Positions 1-8,844 of a stretch of 64,000 bases of DNA are shown here, piece after piece; within the stretch, counting starts at the first letter, position 1; every line of letters begins with the position of its first letter. A program made the position numbers and the translations under genes. Origin of the DNA: Paracholeplasma manati (GTDB lineage Bacteria; Bacillota_I; Bacilli_A; Acholeplasmatales; UBA5453); NCBI RefSeq assembly GCF_025742995.1, contig NZ_JAOVQM010000004.1:62001-126000 (forward strand). Reading direction: 5' to 3'. A model generated the notes under the pieces. That model saw only the letters and a list, made by a program, of their open reading frames with translations, did no database searches and was not told the DNA's origin.

Positions 1-326
1 TCGATTACCATATCTTTTATGACCAATTACGTGATATGATAAGCATGTATGATCCAAAAATCATCGTTTGGGGTAAGAATGACATGCTCGCTTTAAAAGC
101 GTCTTATGTCATTAACGAAGTAGAACCTCTGGCTGACATGAATGCGTTTGTGAACCTATTACAGATTCATAAAACCTATTACAATCTCTCCGACGATTTA
201 GGGTTATTTAAAGCCTATGAAATCTATTATCACGACACGTATCACCAATCCCATGATGCTTTGGATGATGCGAAAGTGACTTTAATGGTGTATGAAGCTT
301 TACTCAAAGAAATGAAGGGGGCTTAA
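1..326 (+). CDS. DEDDh-type 3'-5' exonuclease, C-terminal part (partial)
   Basis: The reading frame is open from the window edge (first full codon at base 3) to a TAA at 324-326, so the N-terminal part lies outside. The visible 107 residues hold the end of a DnaQ/RNase T-like exonuclease fold. The sequence HDALDDA near the C-terminus fits the ExoIII motif of this family (H, four residues, D), and the segment reading IIVWGKND fits the preceding core strand. The first catalytic motif (DxE) is not in the window. The protein probably trims or proofreads nucleic acid 3' ends, but whether the substrate is DNA or RNA cannot be told. It is followed after 2 nt by a methyltransferase gene, so the two are probably cotranscribed. 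Confidence 0.7.
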   Translation, partial: DYHIFYDQLRDMISMYDPKIIVWGKNDMLALKASYVINEVEPLADMNAFVNLLQIHKTYYNLSDDLGLFKAYEIYYHDTYHQSHDALDDAKVTLMVYEALLKEMKGA

Positions 327-328
327 CC

Positions 329-1033
329 ATGAACTTTTACAACAATTTCGCCATGTATTATGACAAGATATTTCCAAGAAACCCTAAAGTGATTCAATTT
401 ATGGATCGTACTTTTAAACAAGGCCATATCTTAGATGTCGCTTGTGGTACAGGGGAATACTCTGTTTCGCTCGCGCATTTAAACTATCAAGTGACAGGGC
501 TCGATTTGTCCGATCAAATGATTGAATATGCGAAAGCGAAAGCGGTAAAAGAAAATGTCGATGTCCATTTCCGTGTTCAAAACATGTTGGACTTACAAGA
601 TCAATCACTTTATGAAGGTATCATCTGCATCGGTAACTCACTGGTCCATTTAGATAGTGAATCCGAGATCAAGCAAGCGATTGCGAATATATATCAAGCA
701 TTAAAACCCCATGGTTCTGTGATCATTCAAGTCATCAATTACGATCTAATCTTAGAAAAGAAGTTGCCTGGATTATCCACCGTAACCAATCAAGAATACT
801 CATTTTATCGAAACTATGAATTTGACGGTAGTAAGATTCATTTTAAAACCCGCTTAACCGATGGACTTAGGGTATTTGTCGATGAAACCTTATTGTTCCC
901 ATTAAAACACCAAACACTGATTGATTTACTTACCAATGCAGGGTTTAGAGACCTTAAAACCGTTGGTGGGTTCTCCCATGAATCATTCGATTTAAAACAA
1001 GACATCACGTATGTCGTTACAGCGAAAAAATAA
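329..1033 (+). CDS. Class I SAM-dependent methyltransferase
   Basis: This 234-residue protein has a Rossmann-type SAM-binding fold. Motif I reads LDVACGTGEYS (about residues 35-45), with acidic motif II VTGLDLS following and a post-II segment around VQNMLDL. Such proteins transfer a methyl group from S-adenosylmethionine. The fold alone does not give the acceptor (small molecule, RNA or protein). The start ATG lies 2 nt after the upstream exonuclease stop and a GGGG tract precedes it. The gene ends at a strong hairpin that separates it from the convergent rnjA. I am confident in the fold and do not assign a substrate. Confidence 0.8.
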   Translation: MNFYNNFAMYYDKIFPRNPKVIQFMDRTFKQGHILDVACGTGEYSVSLAHLNYQVTGLDLSDQMIEYAKAKAVKENVDVHFRVQNMLDLQDQSLYEGIICIGNSLVHLDSESEIKQAIANIYQALKPHGSVIIQVINYDLILEKKLPGLSTVTNQEYSFYRNYEFDGSKIHFKTRLTDGLRVFVDETLLFPLKHQTLIDLLTNAGFRDLKTVGGFSHESFDLKQDITYVVTAKK

Positions 1034-1054
1034 AAGGGCCAAAGCCCTTTTTTT
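1033..1054. terminator. Bidirectional Rho-independent terminator
   Basis: AAAGGGC (1033-1039) pairs with GCCCTTT (1044-1050) across a CAAA loop. A T-run follows on the plus strand, and the A-rich left side gives T's on the minus strand. It sits between the convergent methyltransferase and rnjA genes and can serve both. Confidence 0.8.
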
Positions 1055-1055
1055 C

Positions 1056-2759
1056 TTAGTCTAATGCAGGTTTTTGAGTAAGCGACATGATGATGGGAAT
1101 CAACATTGGCTTACGTTGGGTTAAGTTTTTAACGTAATCAGTGACTTGATCCACCAATGCTTGTTTTAACAAGGTTTCGGTGAATTGTTTACGACTGAAT
1201 TCTTGGTTGAGCACTTCACGCGCTTTCGCTGCGATGCCATTGGTGATTTCCTCATTGCCTTTCATATAAATGAATCCACGGGAAATGACGGTTGGATCGG
1301 TGAGTAACTTACGATTGACTGGGTCAATGGTTAAGACAATGGATAACAGTCCATCTTCAGATAATAATTTACGTTCTTTGATAATAGCACTGCCGATATC
1401 ACCAATACCTGTACCATCGATGTAAATATCGCCTGCTTGGACTCTACCTGCATAACGGATGGACTCATTGGATAATGCAGCAACATCACCGTTATCCATG
1501 ATGAGGACATTGTTCGGTTCAACACCCAGTTGAACAGCGAGTTCTTTATGGTGTTTGAGCATACGGTGTTCCCCATGCATCGGAATGAAGTATTTAGGAC
1601 GAATGAGCGATAACATCAATTTCAAGTCAGGTTGATTACCATGACCAGAGGTATGGGTATCCGCGACTGGACCATTGATGATGACAGACACATCTCTACG
1701 ATACAATTGGTCAATCGTTTTATTGACAGATTCTTGATTACCAGGGATCGGTGAACTGGAGAAGATGACCGTATCGCCAGGTTGGGTTTTGATTTGACGG
1801 TGGGTACCATTCGCGATTCTAGATAAGGCAGCTAAGGGTTCACCTTGAGAACCAGTACATAAGATGGTGACTTCGTTCGCTTTAAAGTTATTGATTTCAT
1901 CGGCTGTAACAATGACACCTTTAGGGGCTTTTATATACCCTGTTTGTTGTCCAATTTCCATGGCACGTTCCATCGAACGACCAAAGACAGCCAACTTACG
2001 GTTATTTTTATAGGAGGCTTCCACGATTTGTTGCATACGATACATATTGGATGCGAAAGTCGCGATGATGATACGACCGGTTAACTTCGAGAAAATCTCA
2101 TTGATGGCATTCCCAACCGTACGTTCAGATGGGGTTAAGCCATCGCGTTCTGCGTTGGTGGAATCTGATAACAAACATAAGACGCCTTCGTTACCGATGG
2201 CAGCGAGTTTTTCATATTCTGCAGCTGGCCCTACTGGGGTATAGTCAATCTTAAAGTCGCCTGTGTGGAATAAGATGCCTTGTTTGGTTCTGAAAACAAA
2301 GCCAAACATGTCAGGTATGGAGTGGTTTAAACGAATGAATGAGAGTTCTACGTTACCAAAATTGTAAGTATGGTGCGATTTAAACTCGATAATCGTTGGT
2401 GGTTTAACGTCTTTGTGTTCTAAAATTTTGTGTTCAATAAAATCTACAGCGATGCCAGCAGCGTATACTTTCGGTATTTTCACTTGTTTGAGCAAGTAAG
2501 GAATACCCCCAATGTGGTCTTCATGACCATGGGTGATGAATAGACCCACAATGCGGTCTTGGTTGTCAGCTAAGTATTGGTAATCCGGAATGACATAGTC
2601 AATTCCAAGCAATGAATCATCTGGGAACAAAATCCCAGCGTCCACCACAAAAATTTTATCTTCAATTTCGTAGACATACATGTTTTTACCGACCTCACCG
2701 AGGCCGCCTAAGGCAAAAATGCCAATTTCGCCGTCTTTTAGCAGCGTGTTTTTACTCAT
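1056..2759 (-). CDS. rnjA: Ribonuclease J
   Basis: This 567-residue protein is the usual length for RNase J, the metallo-beta-lactamase/beta-CASP nuclease that combines 5'-3' exonuclease and endonuclease activity in Firmicutes mRNA decay and rRNA maturation. The metal-binding motif HGHEDHIGG lies near residues 75-83, with further ligands in LNHSIPD and HTGDFK. The beta-CASP part contains the LCTGSQGEP signature, and SGHGNQPDL and PMHGEH complete the active site. The C-terminal dimerisation domain is present. The start is set by AAAGGAGG located 8 nt before the ATG. Divergent from the HAD gene at 2874. RNase J1 and J2 cannot be separated here, but the metal ligands look intact, which favours J1. 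Confidence 0.93.
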   Translation of the reverse strand: MSKNTLLKDGEIGIFALGGLGEVGKNMYVYEIEDKIFVVDAGILFPDDSLLGIDYVIPDYQYLADNQDRIVGLFITHGHEDHIGGIPYLLKQVKIPKVYAAGIAVDFIEHKILEHKDVKPPTIIEFKSHHTYNFGNVELSFIRLNHSIPDMFGFVFRTKQGILFHTGDFKIDYTPVGPAAEYEKLAAIGNEGVLCLLSDSTNAERDGLTPSERTVGNAINEIFSKLTGRIIIATFASNMYRMQQIVEASYKNNRKLAVFGRSMERAMEIGQQTGYIKAPKGVIVTADEINNFKANEVTILCTGSQGEPLAALSRIANGTHRQIKTQPGDTVIFSSSPIPGNQESVNKTIDQLYRRDVSVIINGPVADTHTSGHGNQPDLKLMLSLIRPKYFIPMHGEHRMLKHHKELAVQLGVEPNNVLIMDNGDVAALSNESIRYAGRVQAGDIYIDGTGIGDIGSAIIKERKLLSEDGLLSIVLTIDPVNRKLLTDPTVISRGFIYMKGNEEITNGIAAKAREVLNQEFSRKQFTETLLKQALVDQVTDYVKNLTQRKPMLIPIIMSLTQKPALD

Positions 2760-2873
2760 ATTAAAATCCTCCTTTTCAGGATATCGCAGTAGTTTATATT
2801 TATTTTACATGATATGAACTTAAATTCATAGTCTAATGCACAAAATAATGGTAAAATGATGCAGGTGATAAAG

Positions 2874-3650
2874 ATGAAGACTGCTATATTTTTTGATGTG
2901 GATGGCACCATGTTCGATAACGAACACCAATGTATCCACCCATCCACACGTTATTTAATTGAAACCTTAGCCAAGGATGACCGTTATGTTTTAGGTCTCG
3001 CAACCGGCAGAAGCTTAGAACAATTGGACGCGATTAGGGATATCCGTGACTACTTTAAAGTAAAGATTGTCATCAACGGTGCGGTATCCTATATTGACAA
3101 TGATTTTGTCTATGGAAGACCCATCGATGTGAAAGACTGTGAGGCTGTATTAAAATACGCCAACAGCATCCATACAGGCATCGGTTTCATAGGCAAAGAC
3201 CGCCACTGTGTCACGATGAACAACGAGACTGTCAGAGAAGCATTGAGGGATTTCTCCATGGCGATGCCAGAAGTGAACCCAACCTTTTACCTTGAAGAAC
3301 CTGTCTATCAAATTTGGGTGTTTTCAGATAATCGAGCCCTCATTGATAAGTTTAAACAAAAGTTTAGCCACTTGAGAATATTCAATTGGCATAAAGATGG
3401 CGCGGACATCGTTCACCCTGAGGTATCTAAAGGTGACGCCATCACACACCTTAAACCCTTGTTAGGGGTCGATCAAGTCATCGCGTTTGGCGATGGTGAA
3501 AACGACGTCGAGATGATTCGAACAGCGAACATTGGGGTGGCTATGGGCAATACCCGTAGCGAAGCACTAAAAAAAGGGGCGACCTTGATCGCACCCAGAA
3601 TCGATGAAGATGGTTTGTTTCAAGCAGCGAAGCAATTAAACTTACTTTAA
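2874..3650 (+). CDS. HAD-superfamily (Cof-type) phosphatase
   Basis: The N-terminus carries HAD motif I as FFDVDGTMFD (D nucleophile and D+2 acid). The C-terminus carries motifs III/IV as SKGDAI and FGDGENDVEMI. This is the Cof/IIB class with a large C2 cap, about 258 residues. Such enzymes dephosphorylate sugar phosphates, nucleotides or cofactors, and the substrate is not predictable. I chose the ATG at 2874 rather than the in-frame ATG at 2856 because AGGTGAT lies just upstream of the former and the HAD core begins right after it. A TAAAAT box at 2852-2857 could be the -10. The last 9 bases overlap the convergent coaD gene. Confidence 0.85.
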   Translation: MKTAIFFDVDGTMFDNEHQCIHPSTRYLIETLAKDDRYVLGLATGRSLEQLDAIRDIRDYFKVKIVINGAVSYIDNDFVYGRPIDVKDCEAVLKYANSIHTGIGFIGKDRHCVTMNNETVREALRDFSMAMPEVNPTFYLEEPVYQIWVFSDNRALIDKFKQKFSHLRIFNWHKDGADIVHPEVSKGDAITHLKPLLGVDQVIAFGDGENDVEMIRTANIGVAMGNTRSEALKKGATLIAPRIDEDGLFQAAKQLNLL

Positions 3651-4130
3651 AGCGCGTTTGATACCTTGAATGATTTCAGGCAATATCTCATTTGGAACAT
3701 ACATCGAAATATCGGCGTTGTAAGCAACCAATTCCTTGATGGCAGACGATGACACATACGTATGTTTATAGGACGGGAATAAAATCACCGTTTCAATGTT
3801 CGAATTTAAGTTACGGTTAAAATGGTATAATGCAATTTCATTTTCAAAGTCTTTCATATTACGCAACCCACGAATCAGTGTGGTTGCTTTATTTTTTTCT
3901 GCGAATCGGACAACCAAATCATTGGTTTTAGAAACGTAGATATTGGGCACTTGTGCAGTCACCTTCTTAATCATTTCGACGCGTTCCTCAGGGGTAAATA
4001 TCGGGTGTTTTTCACTATTTTCAGTCACCAATACATACAGTGTTTCGAATTGTTTGGCCGCTCTTAACATGATGTCAAGATGTCCTAATGTGATGGGATC
4101 AAAAGAACCGGCATATACGGCATTGCTCAT
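3642..4130 (-). CDS. coaD: Phosphopantetheine adenylyltransferase
   Basis: CoaD transfers AMP from ATP to 4'-phosphopantetheine, the penultimate step of coenzyme A synthesis; coaE for the last step lies at 61298. The 162-residue protein opens with the nucleotidyltransferase motif AGSFDPITLGHLD (T/HxGH) and contains LIRGLRNMKDFENE and the C-terminal YVSSSAIKEL, which corresponds to the ISSSxIR motif. The reading frame stays open further upstream, but the ATG at 4130, preceded by AGAAGAGAG, puts the catalytic strand right at the N-terminus as in the family. The 3' end overlaps the convergent HAD gene by 9 bp. Confidence 0.93.
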   Translation of the reverse strand: MSNAVYAGSFDPITLGHLDIMLRAAKQFETLYVLVTENSEKHPIFTPEERVEMIKKVTAQVPNIYVSKTNDLVVRFAEKNKATTLIRGLRNMKDFENEIALYHFNRNLNSNIETVILFPSYKHTYVSSSAIKELVAYNADISMYVPNEILPEIIQGIKRALK

Positions 4131-4223
4131 GGTATCACTCTCTTCTAATTTAAGTATACCATAATTCAAAATGTGATTCTCAAAAAACAAGCTTTGTGAT
4201 AAAATAGCCGTGAGGTGTTTCAC

Positions 4224-4622
4224 ATGCATGCATACAAAAGAAGTGTTGTTTTACAATTAGGCGTTTTTGGATTTTTCTTTTTTTACGGTTTAGATCATAT
4301 TTTATCTGTATTGGTGACACGTAACTTACCCATCCTCATCGCGGAAGGTATCATCACGTTGATCATTTTGGGTCTATTTATATACTTTTACACCAAAACA
4401 CCGAAAGATGTCGTCTATTTGGTCAAAAAACCATCGATGGATAAAATTAAAATTGTGCTCTATACGATTGCGTTCGCACTCATCCTCAGCATTATCTTCA
4501 CTGGTTTTCAACCCATTGAAGGGTTAGAATTGTACATCGAAATCGTCGCTGGAACCATCACCAGTTTGGCTGGGTTGTATGGGGTTTATATCGGTATTGA
4601 AATCATCCAACAAAACAAATAA
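4224..4622 (+). CDS. Small four-helix membrane protein, unknown function
   Basis: This 132-residue protein is mostly hydrophobic, with four likely transmembrane segments at about residues 8-30, 36-56, 70-90 and 98-122 and short polar loops. I recognise no family motif. The ATG at 4224 has GAGGTG six bases upstream; an earlier in-frame GTG at 4215 lies inside that ribosome-binding site and is unlikely. A GATAAAAT box at 4198-4205 may be its -10, so the gene is probably monocistronic, divergent from coaD and closed by a terminator hairpin. Confidence 0.65.
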   Translation: MHAYKRSVVLQLGVFGFFFFYGLDHILSVLVTRNLPILIAEGIITLIILGLFIYFYTKTPKDVVYLVKKPSMDKIKIVLYTIAFALILSIIFTGFQPIEGLELYIEIVAGTITSLAGLYGVYIGIEIIQQNK

Positions 4623-4647
4623 TCATCCCAGGTGGATGATTTTTTTA
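4621..4647 (+). terminator. Rho-independent terminator
   Basis: AATCATCC (4621-4628) pairs with GGATGATT across a short CAGGT loop and is followed by a T-run. It ends the small membrane-protein gene just before the ABC exporter promoter. Confidence 0.8.
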
Positions 4648-4673
4648 CGTTATTTTTCACACAAATACAAAAC

Positions 4674-4725
4674 AGTTGACCACTCAACTAAAAGTGCGTA
4701 TAATAGACTCAGTTGATGAGTCAAC
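4674..4725 (+). promoter_or_regulatory. Promoter of the ABC exporter operon with two operator-like palindromes
   Basis: TTGACC (4676-4681) and TATAAT (4699-4704) are 17 bp apart, a near-consensus sigma-A-type promoter. AGTTGA-N4-TCAACT (4674-4689) overlaps the -35. GTTGA-N4-TCAAC (4712-4725) lies just downstream of the -10. The two share the same half-site and spacing, with centres 37 bp apart. The likely binder is the MarR-family protein encoded by the third gene of this operon. The arrangement is seen directly; the regulator assignment is inference. Confidence 0.75.
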
Positions 4726-4746
4726 CATATATTAAAGGAGATATTT

Positions 4747-6525
4747 ATGCTCAAACTATTCAAGTATTTTAAATGGTGGTATTACCCACTCATTGTATTG
4801 ATCTTGGGTCTGACTTTGATCCAAGTCGAACTCGATTTAAACCTCATTGATTACATGCGTGAAATCATTACGCTGGTTGGTAAAGCCAACATCACTGGTG
4901 AATCTCAAACCAATGCGATTTTAAACCAAGGGTTAGAGATGTTAGGAATTTCTTTGTTATCCATCTTAATTACCATCGTCGTGTATTATATTTCTGCACG
5001 TATTGGTGCGAATTTTGTGAAGCATTTGAGAAAACAACTTTACGATCGTATCCATGATTTTTCAATGGAAGAAATCAACCAATTTCAAACCAGTTCGTTG
5101 ATTACCCGTTCGACAAACGACATCACGCAAGTTCAAATGGTCGTCATCGTATTGTTACGATTGGCATTCACAGCACCAATCATGGCGATTCGTGCCATTC
5201 AAAAGATTGTCGATATCGATTTGACTTTATCGATGCCGATTGCTGTTGCGATCATTGTGATTGTGTTGATGATTTCCGTCATCTTCATTTTTGTGACACC
5301 ATTGTTTTCTAAGGTTCAAAATCTTACCGATGATTTAAACCAAGTCACCCGTGAAAACTTGACAGGGTTAAGGGTTGTTCGTGCCCACAATGCAGAAGGG
5401 TATGAACATTCGAAATTTAAAAAGGTCAATAATGAATTGACAAGAATGAATTTATATGTGAACCGTGCGATGCAAATGATGATGCCGGGGATGATGCTCG
5501 TGATGAATGGGGTATCCTTAGCGGTCACATGGATTGCTGCCGTGATGATTCAAGAACAAACCTTAGGTGCCAATCCACTCGAAGGGATTGCGATTCAATC
5601 CCAGTTCTCGATTTATGGTATCCGTATTTTATTCGCCTTCATGACCTTGACCATGTTATTCATCATGGTACCTCGTGGTGCTGTATCAGGTAAACGTATT
5701 TATGAAGTGTTGAATACAACGCCGAAGATCAAAGACCCAGAAAATCCAAAAGAAATCCCTGCTGATCAAGCCGTTGAAGTTGAATTCAATGATGTTTGTT
5801 TCAAATACCCACTAGCCAATGAATGTGTACTTGAACACATTTCATTTAAAGCCAAAGCGGGTCAAACCGTTGCATTCATCGGTTCAACCGGTAGTGGTAA
5901 ATCCACTATCATCAATCTAATTCCTAGATTCTATGATGTCTCGAGTGGTGCCATCACATTGAATGGCGTCGATATTCGTGATGTCAGACAAAAAGACTTA
6001 TTGGATTATATTGGTTACATCCCTCAAAAAGGGTTGTTGTTCTCCGGGGACATTGCTTCTAATCTACGCGTAGGCAAGCCAGACGCCAGCGAAGAAGATA
6101 TGCAAAACGCTTTGAAGACAGCCCAAGCCTACGATTTCGTGATGGAAAAAGAAGGTGGCTTGAATGCCGATGTCGCCCAAGGCGGTAAAAACTTCTCTGG
6201 TGGACAAAGACAACGTTTGTGTATCGCAAGAGCCATCATTAAACAACCGAAAATATACATCTTTGATGATTCATTCTCGGCCCTCGACTATCAAACCGAC
6301 CGTAAATTACGTGCGGCACTCAAAGAACAAACCAAATCATCGATTAATTTTATCGTTGCACAACGCATTGGTACGATTATGAATGCCGATCAAATCATCG
6401 TACTAGACAAAGGTAAAGCCGTTGGCATTGGTACACATCAAGAACTATTGGCCAACAACAAAGTATACCAAGAAATGGCATACTCACAATTATCGAAGGA
6501 GGAACTCGAAAATGCAAGCCTCTAA
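4747..6525 (+). CDS. Heterodimeric ABC exporter, subunit with degenerate ATP site
   Basis: This 592-residue fused permease-ATPase has an N-terminal six-helix exporter domain (about residues 1-330) and a C-terminal nucleotide-binding domain. Walker A reads GSTGSGKS and the signature is FSGGQ. Walker B is FDDSFSALD, where Asp replaces the catalytic Glu, and the H-loop position reads AQRIG, with Gln for His. These two changes are the hallmark of the subunit that carries the non-hydrolysing site in heterodimeric exporters such as BmrCD or LmrCD. The next gene supplies the partner with the intact Glu and His. The pair probably exports drugs, lipids or peptides across the membrane. AAAGGAG precedes the ATG, and the gene overlaps the next by 14 nt. 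Confidence 0.9.
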   Translation: MLKLFKYFKWWYYPLIVLILGLTLIQVELDLNLIDYMREIITLVGKANITGESQTNAILNQGLEMLGISLLSILITIVVYYISARIGANFVKHLRKQLYDRIHDFSMEEINQFQTSSLITRSTNDITQVQMVVIVLLRLAFTAPIMAIRAIQKIVDIDLTLSMPIAVAIIVIVLMISVIFIFVTPLFSKVQNLTDDLNQVTRENLTGLRVVRAHNAEGYEHSKFKKVNNELTRMNLYVNRAMQMMMPGMMLVMNGVSLAVTWIAAVMIQEQTLGANPLEGIAIQSQFSIYGIRILFAFMTLTMLFIMVPRGAVSGKRIYEVLNTTPKIKDPENPKEIPADQAVEVEFNDVCFKYPLANECVLEHISFKAKAGQTVAFIGSTGSGKSTIINLIPRFYDVSSGAITLNGVDIRDVRQKDLLDYIGYIPQKGLLFSGDIASNLRVGKPDASEEDMQNALKTAQAYDFVMEKEGGLNADVAQGGKNFSGGQRQRLCIARAIIKQPKIYIFDDSFSALDYQTDRKLRAALKEQTKSSINFIVAQRIGTIMNADQIIVLDKGKAVGIGTHQELLANNKVYQEMAYSQLSKEELENASL

Positions 6526-8386
6526 TAATAGAAAACCAGCACCTGGCATGGGTGGTGGACATGGCCCTGGCGGCATGGGTCGCTTCATGGGTCAAAAACC
6601 GAAAAATTTCAAGCAAGCAATGAAAAAATTGATTGTTCACTTGAAACCATTCTATCGACCTATCCTCATTTCATTGATTCTTGCTGCAGCATCCACTGTG
6701 TTTAATATTTTTGGCCCTCGTTTGATTGGGGACATGATCAACGCCGTCAGTGACGGTGTCAGTATGGGTGGACCTGGTAGTTTCATCGTCGATATCGATT
6801 TTGAATTGGTCAACCGCTTGGGATTCATACTCATTGGTTTATACGTGACCAGCTATGTGTTTAACATTGCACAATCGTTCTTATTAACCAAAGTCACTCA
6901 ACGTTTGAATCAATCCTTAAGAAATGACGTATCCACTAAAATCAACCGTATGCCTCTAGCCTACTTTGATTCAAGAAGCTATGGGGATGTGTTATCGGTG
7001 GTTACGAACGATATCGATACCATCAGTAATTCTTTAAACCAAGCAGTGACTGCGATGATCACAGCCATTACCTCGATGATTGGGATTCTCATCATGATGT
7101 TGACCATTTCGTGGCAACTCACTTTGGTGACCCTCGCCTTATTACCATTATCGATTTTAGCCATTAAGATCATCATGGGTAATGCGAGAAAATACTTTAG
7201 AGCTCAACAAAGTACTTTAGGTAAACTCAATGGACACATTGAAGAAATCTATAGTGGACACCAATTGATCAAAGTATTTAATGCGAAACAAAATGTCGAA
7301 TCTGAATTCAACACCAACAATGAAGGTTTAGAATCGAGTGCCTATAAATCGCAATTCTTATCCGGTTTAATGATGCCGGTGATGGGTTTCATTGGTAACT
7401 TATCTTATATCTCTGTAGCGGTATTTGGCGGTTATTTAGCAGCTACTAGACAACTACAAGTCGGTTATATTTTATCCATGATTCAATACAACCGTCGTTT
7501 CACCAACCCAATGGACCAAATTGCGCAATCCTTAACACAACTTCAAAGTGCAGCAGCAGCCGCAGAACGCGTATTCGATTTCTTAGATGAAAAAGAAATG
7601 GCCAACGAAGCAGCACTGGCAGATAGTGTCGTGAATAAGGCAGGTAATATCGAATTCAAACACGTGAAGTTTGGTTATACCCCTGATCGTGTCATCATTA
7701 AAGACTTCAATTTAAGTGCCAAATCAGGACAAAAAATCGCGATTGTTGGACCTACCGGTGCCGGTAAAACCACGCTGGTTAACCTCTTGATGAAATTCTA
7801 TGAAATCAATGAAGGTGACATCATCATTGATGGTCAATCGATTCATAGTTTAAGACGTGAAGCCGTTCACCAACAATTTGGGATGGTTCTACAAGATGCT
7901 TGGTTATTTACTGGTACCATTTATGATAACCTTAGATATGGTAACCCTAAAGCCACCAGAGAAGAAGTCAAACAAGCAGCCATCATGGCGAATATTGACC
8001 ACTTCATCGAATCCTTACCAGGGGGTTATGATTATGTCATGACTGAAGAATCTGGTATTTCATCCGGTCAAAAACAATTGCTTACAATAGCTAGAGCGAT
8101 GGTGACCAACGCCCCAATGCTGATTCTAGATGAAGCGACTTCCTCAGTCGATACCCGTACCGAAATGCTCATTCAACAAGCAATGGATAACCTCATGAGT
8201 ACCCGTACTTCATTCGTCATTGCACACCGCTTATCCACGATTAAAAACGCAGACATCATCTTAGTCATGAACGAAGGCGATATCATCGAAAGTGGTAGCC
8301 ACGATGTGTTAATGGCCAAAGAAGGTTTCTATGCGAAACTTTATCAGTCACAATTTGACAGGAAGAATCAGTATGCAACAGAATAA
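6512..8386 (+). CDS. Heterodimeric ABC exporter, catalytic partner subunit
   Basis: This 624-residue exporter half-transporter begins with a Gly/Met-rich cytoplasmic tail (about residues 10-30), as is common in the second subunit of heterodimeric exporters. A six-helix domain follows, then a nucleotide-binding domain with Walker A GPTGAGKT, signature ISSGQ (a variant of LSGGQ), Walker B LILDEATSSVD with the catalytic Glu, and H-loop AHRLS. The variant signature pairs with the degenerate site of the first subunit, and the intact Glu and His make this the hydrolysing partner. The ATG at 6512 is chosen because AAGGAGG lies 9 nt upstream inside the previous gene. It overlaps its upstream and downstream genes by 14 nt each, which suggests translational coupling. 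Confidence 0.9.
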   Translation: MQASNNRKPAPGMGGGHGPGGMGRFMGQKPKNFKQAMKKLIVHLKPFYRPILISLILAAASTVFNIFGPRLIGDMINAVSDGVSMGGPGSFIVDIDFELVNRLGFILIGLYVTSYVFNIAQSFLLTKVTQRLNQSLRNDVSTKINRMPLAYFDSRSYGDVLSVVTNDIDTISNSLNQAVTAMITAITSMIGILIMMLTISWQLTLVTLALLPLSILAIKIIMGNARKYFRAQQSTLGKLNGHIEEIYSGHQLIKVFNAKQNVESEFNTNNEGLESSAYKSQFLSGLMMPVMGFIGNLSYISVAVFGGYLAATRQLQVGYILSMIQYNRRFTNPMDQIAQSLTQLQSAAAAAERVFDFLDEKEMANEAALADSVVNKAGNIEFKHVKFGYTPDRVIIKDFNLSAKSGQKIAIVGPTGAGKTTLVNLLMKFYEINEGDIIIDGQSIHSLRREAVHQQFGMVLQDAWLFTGTIYDNLRYGNPKATREEVKQAAIMANIDHFIESLPGGYDYVMTEESGISSGQKQLLTIARAMVTNAPMLILDEATSSVDTRTEMLIQQAMDNLMSTRTSFVIAHRLSTIKNADIILVMNEGDIIESGSHDVLMAKEGFYAKLYQSQFDRKNQYATE

Positions 8387-8801
8387 CGATTCAGAAGTCG
8401 TCAAATTACCACTGCTGATGGGGAAAATCATGAAAAAACTCCATAGTGTTGGTGACCCCATTCTTGAAAAATACGCATTATCGAGAATTCATGTACATTA
8501 TTTAATGGCCTTGTCAGACTGTCATAAATCATTATCATCGAAGGAATTATCAGAGAAATTATCTGTTGATAAAGCCAATACATCGAGAGCCATAAACGAC
8601 TTATTAGAACGTGGATTTGTTGAAAAAGAAGCGGAAGACCAAAAATCCTATCCGCTTCGATTAACAAAACAAGGTGAAATGGTTGCGAGAGAGCTCAAAG
8701 AGCACAATGCGAAAGAATTGATGGCGATGCTATCGGTTTTAACCGCTGAAGAAAAGATTCAAATGAAATCCATTTTAACCAAGATTTCAAACAATATATA
8801 A
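8373..8801 (+). CDS. MarR-family transcriptional regulator
   Basis: This 142-residue protein has the MarR winged-helix layout: an N-terminal dimerisation helix, then the recognition segment LSSKELSEKLSVDKANTSRA (about residues 55-75), followed by the wing with EDQKSYPLRLT. Members bind palindromes as dimers and release them on ligand binding. The gene starts inside the end of the exporter gene (14-nt overlap, AGGAAG upstream), so it is the third cistron of the operon. Two matching palindromes flank the operon promoter at 4674-4725, so autoregulation of exporter and regulator together is the obvious model. The ligand is unknown. Confidence 0.88.
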   Translation: MQQNNDSEVVKLPLLMGKIMKKLHSVGDPILEKYALSRIHVHYLMALSDCHKSLSSKELSEKLSVDKANTSRAINDLLERGFVEKEAEDQKSYPLRLTKQGEMVARELKEHNAKELMAMLSVLTAEEKIQMKSILTKISNNI

Positions 8802-8802
8802 A

Positions 8803-8844
8803 AAAATGCCTTAGCCGATTCGTTCGGTCTAAGGCATTTTGATT
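8803..8844. terminator. Bidirectional terminator
   Basis: AAAATGCCTTAG (8803-8814) pairs perfectly with CTAAGGCATTTT (8829-8840) over a 14-nt loop. A/T tracts flank both sides, so it can end both the marR operon and the convergent zinc operon. Confidence 0.85.
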
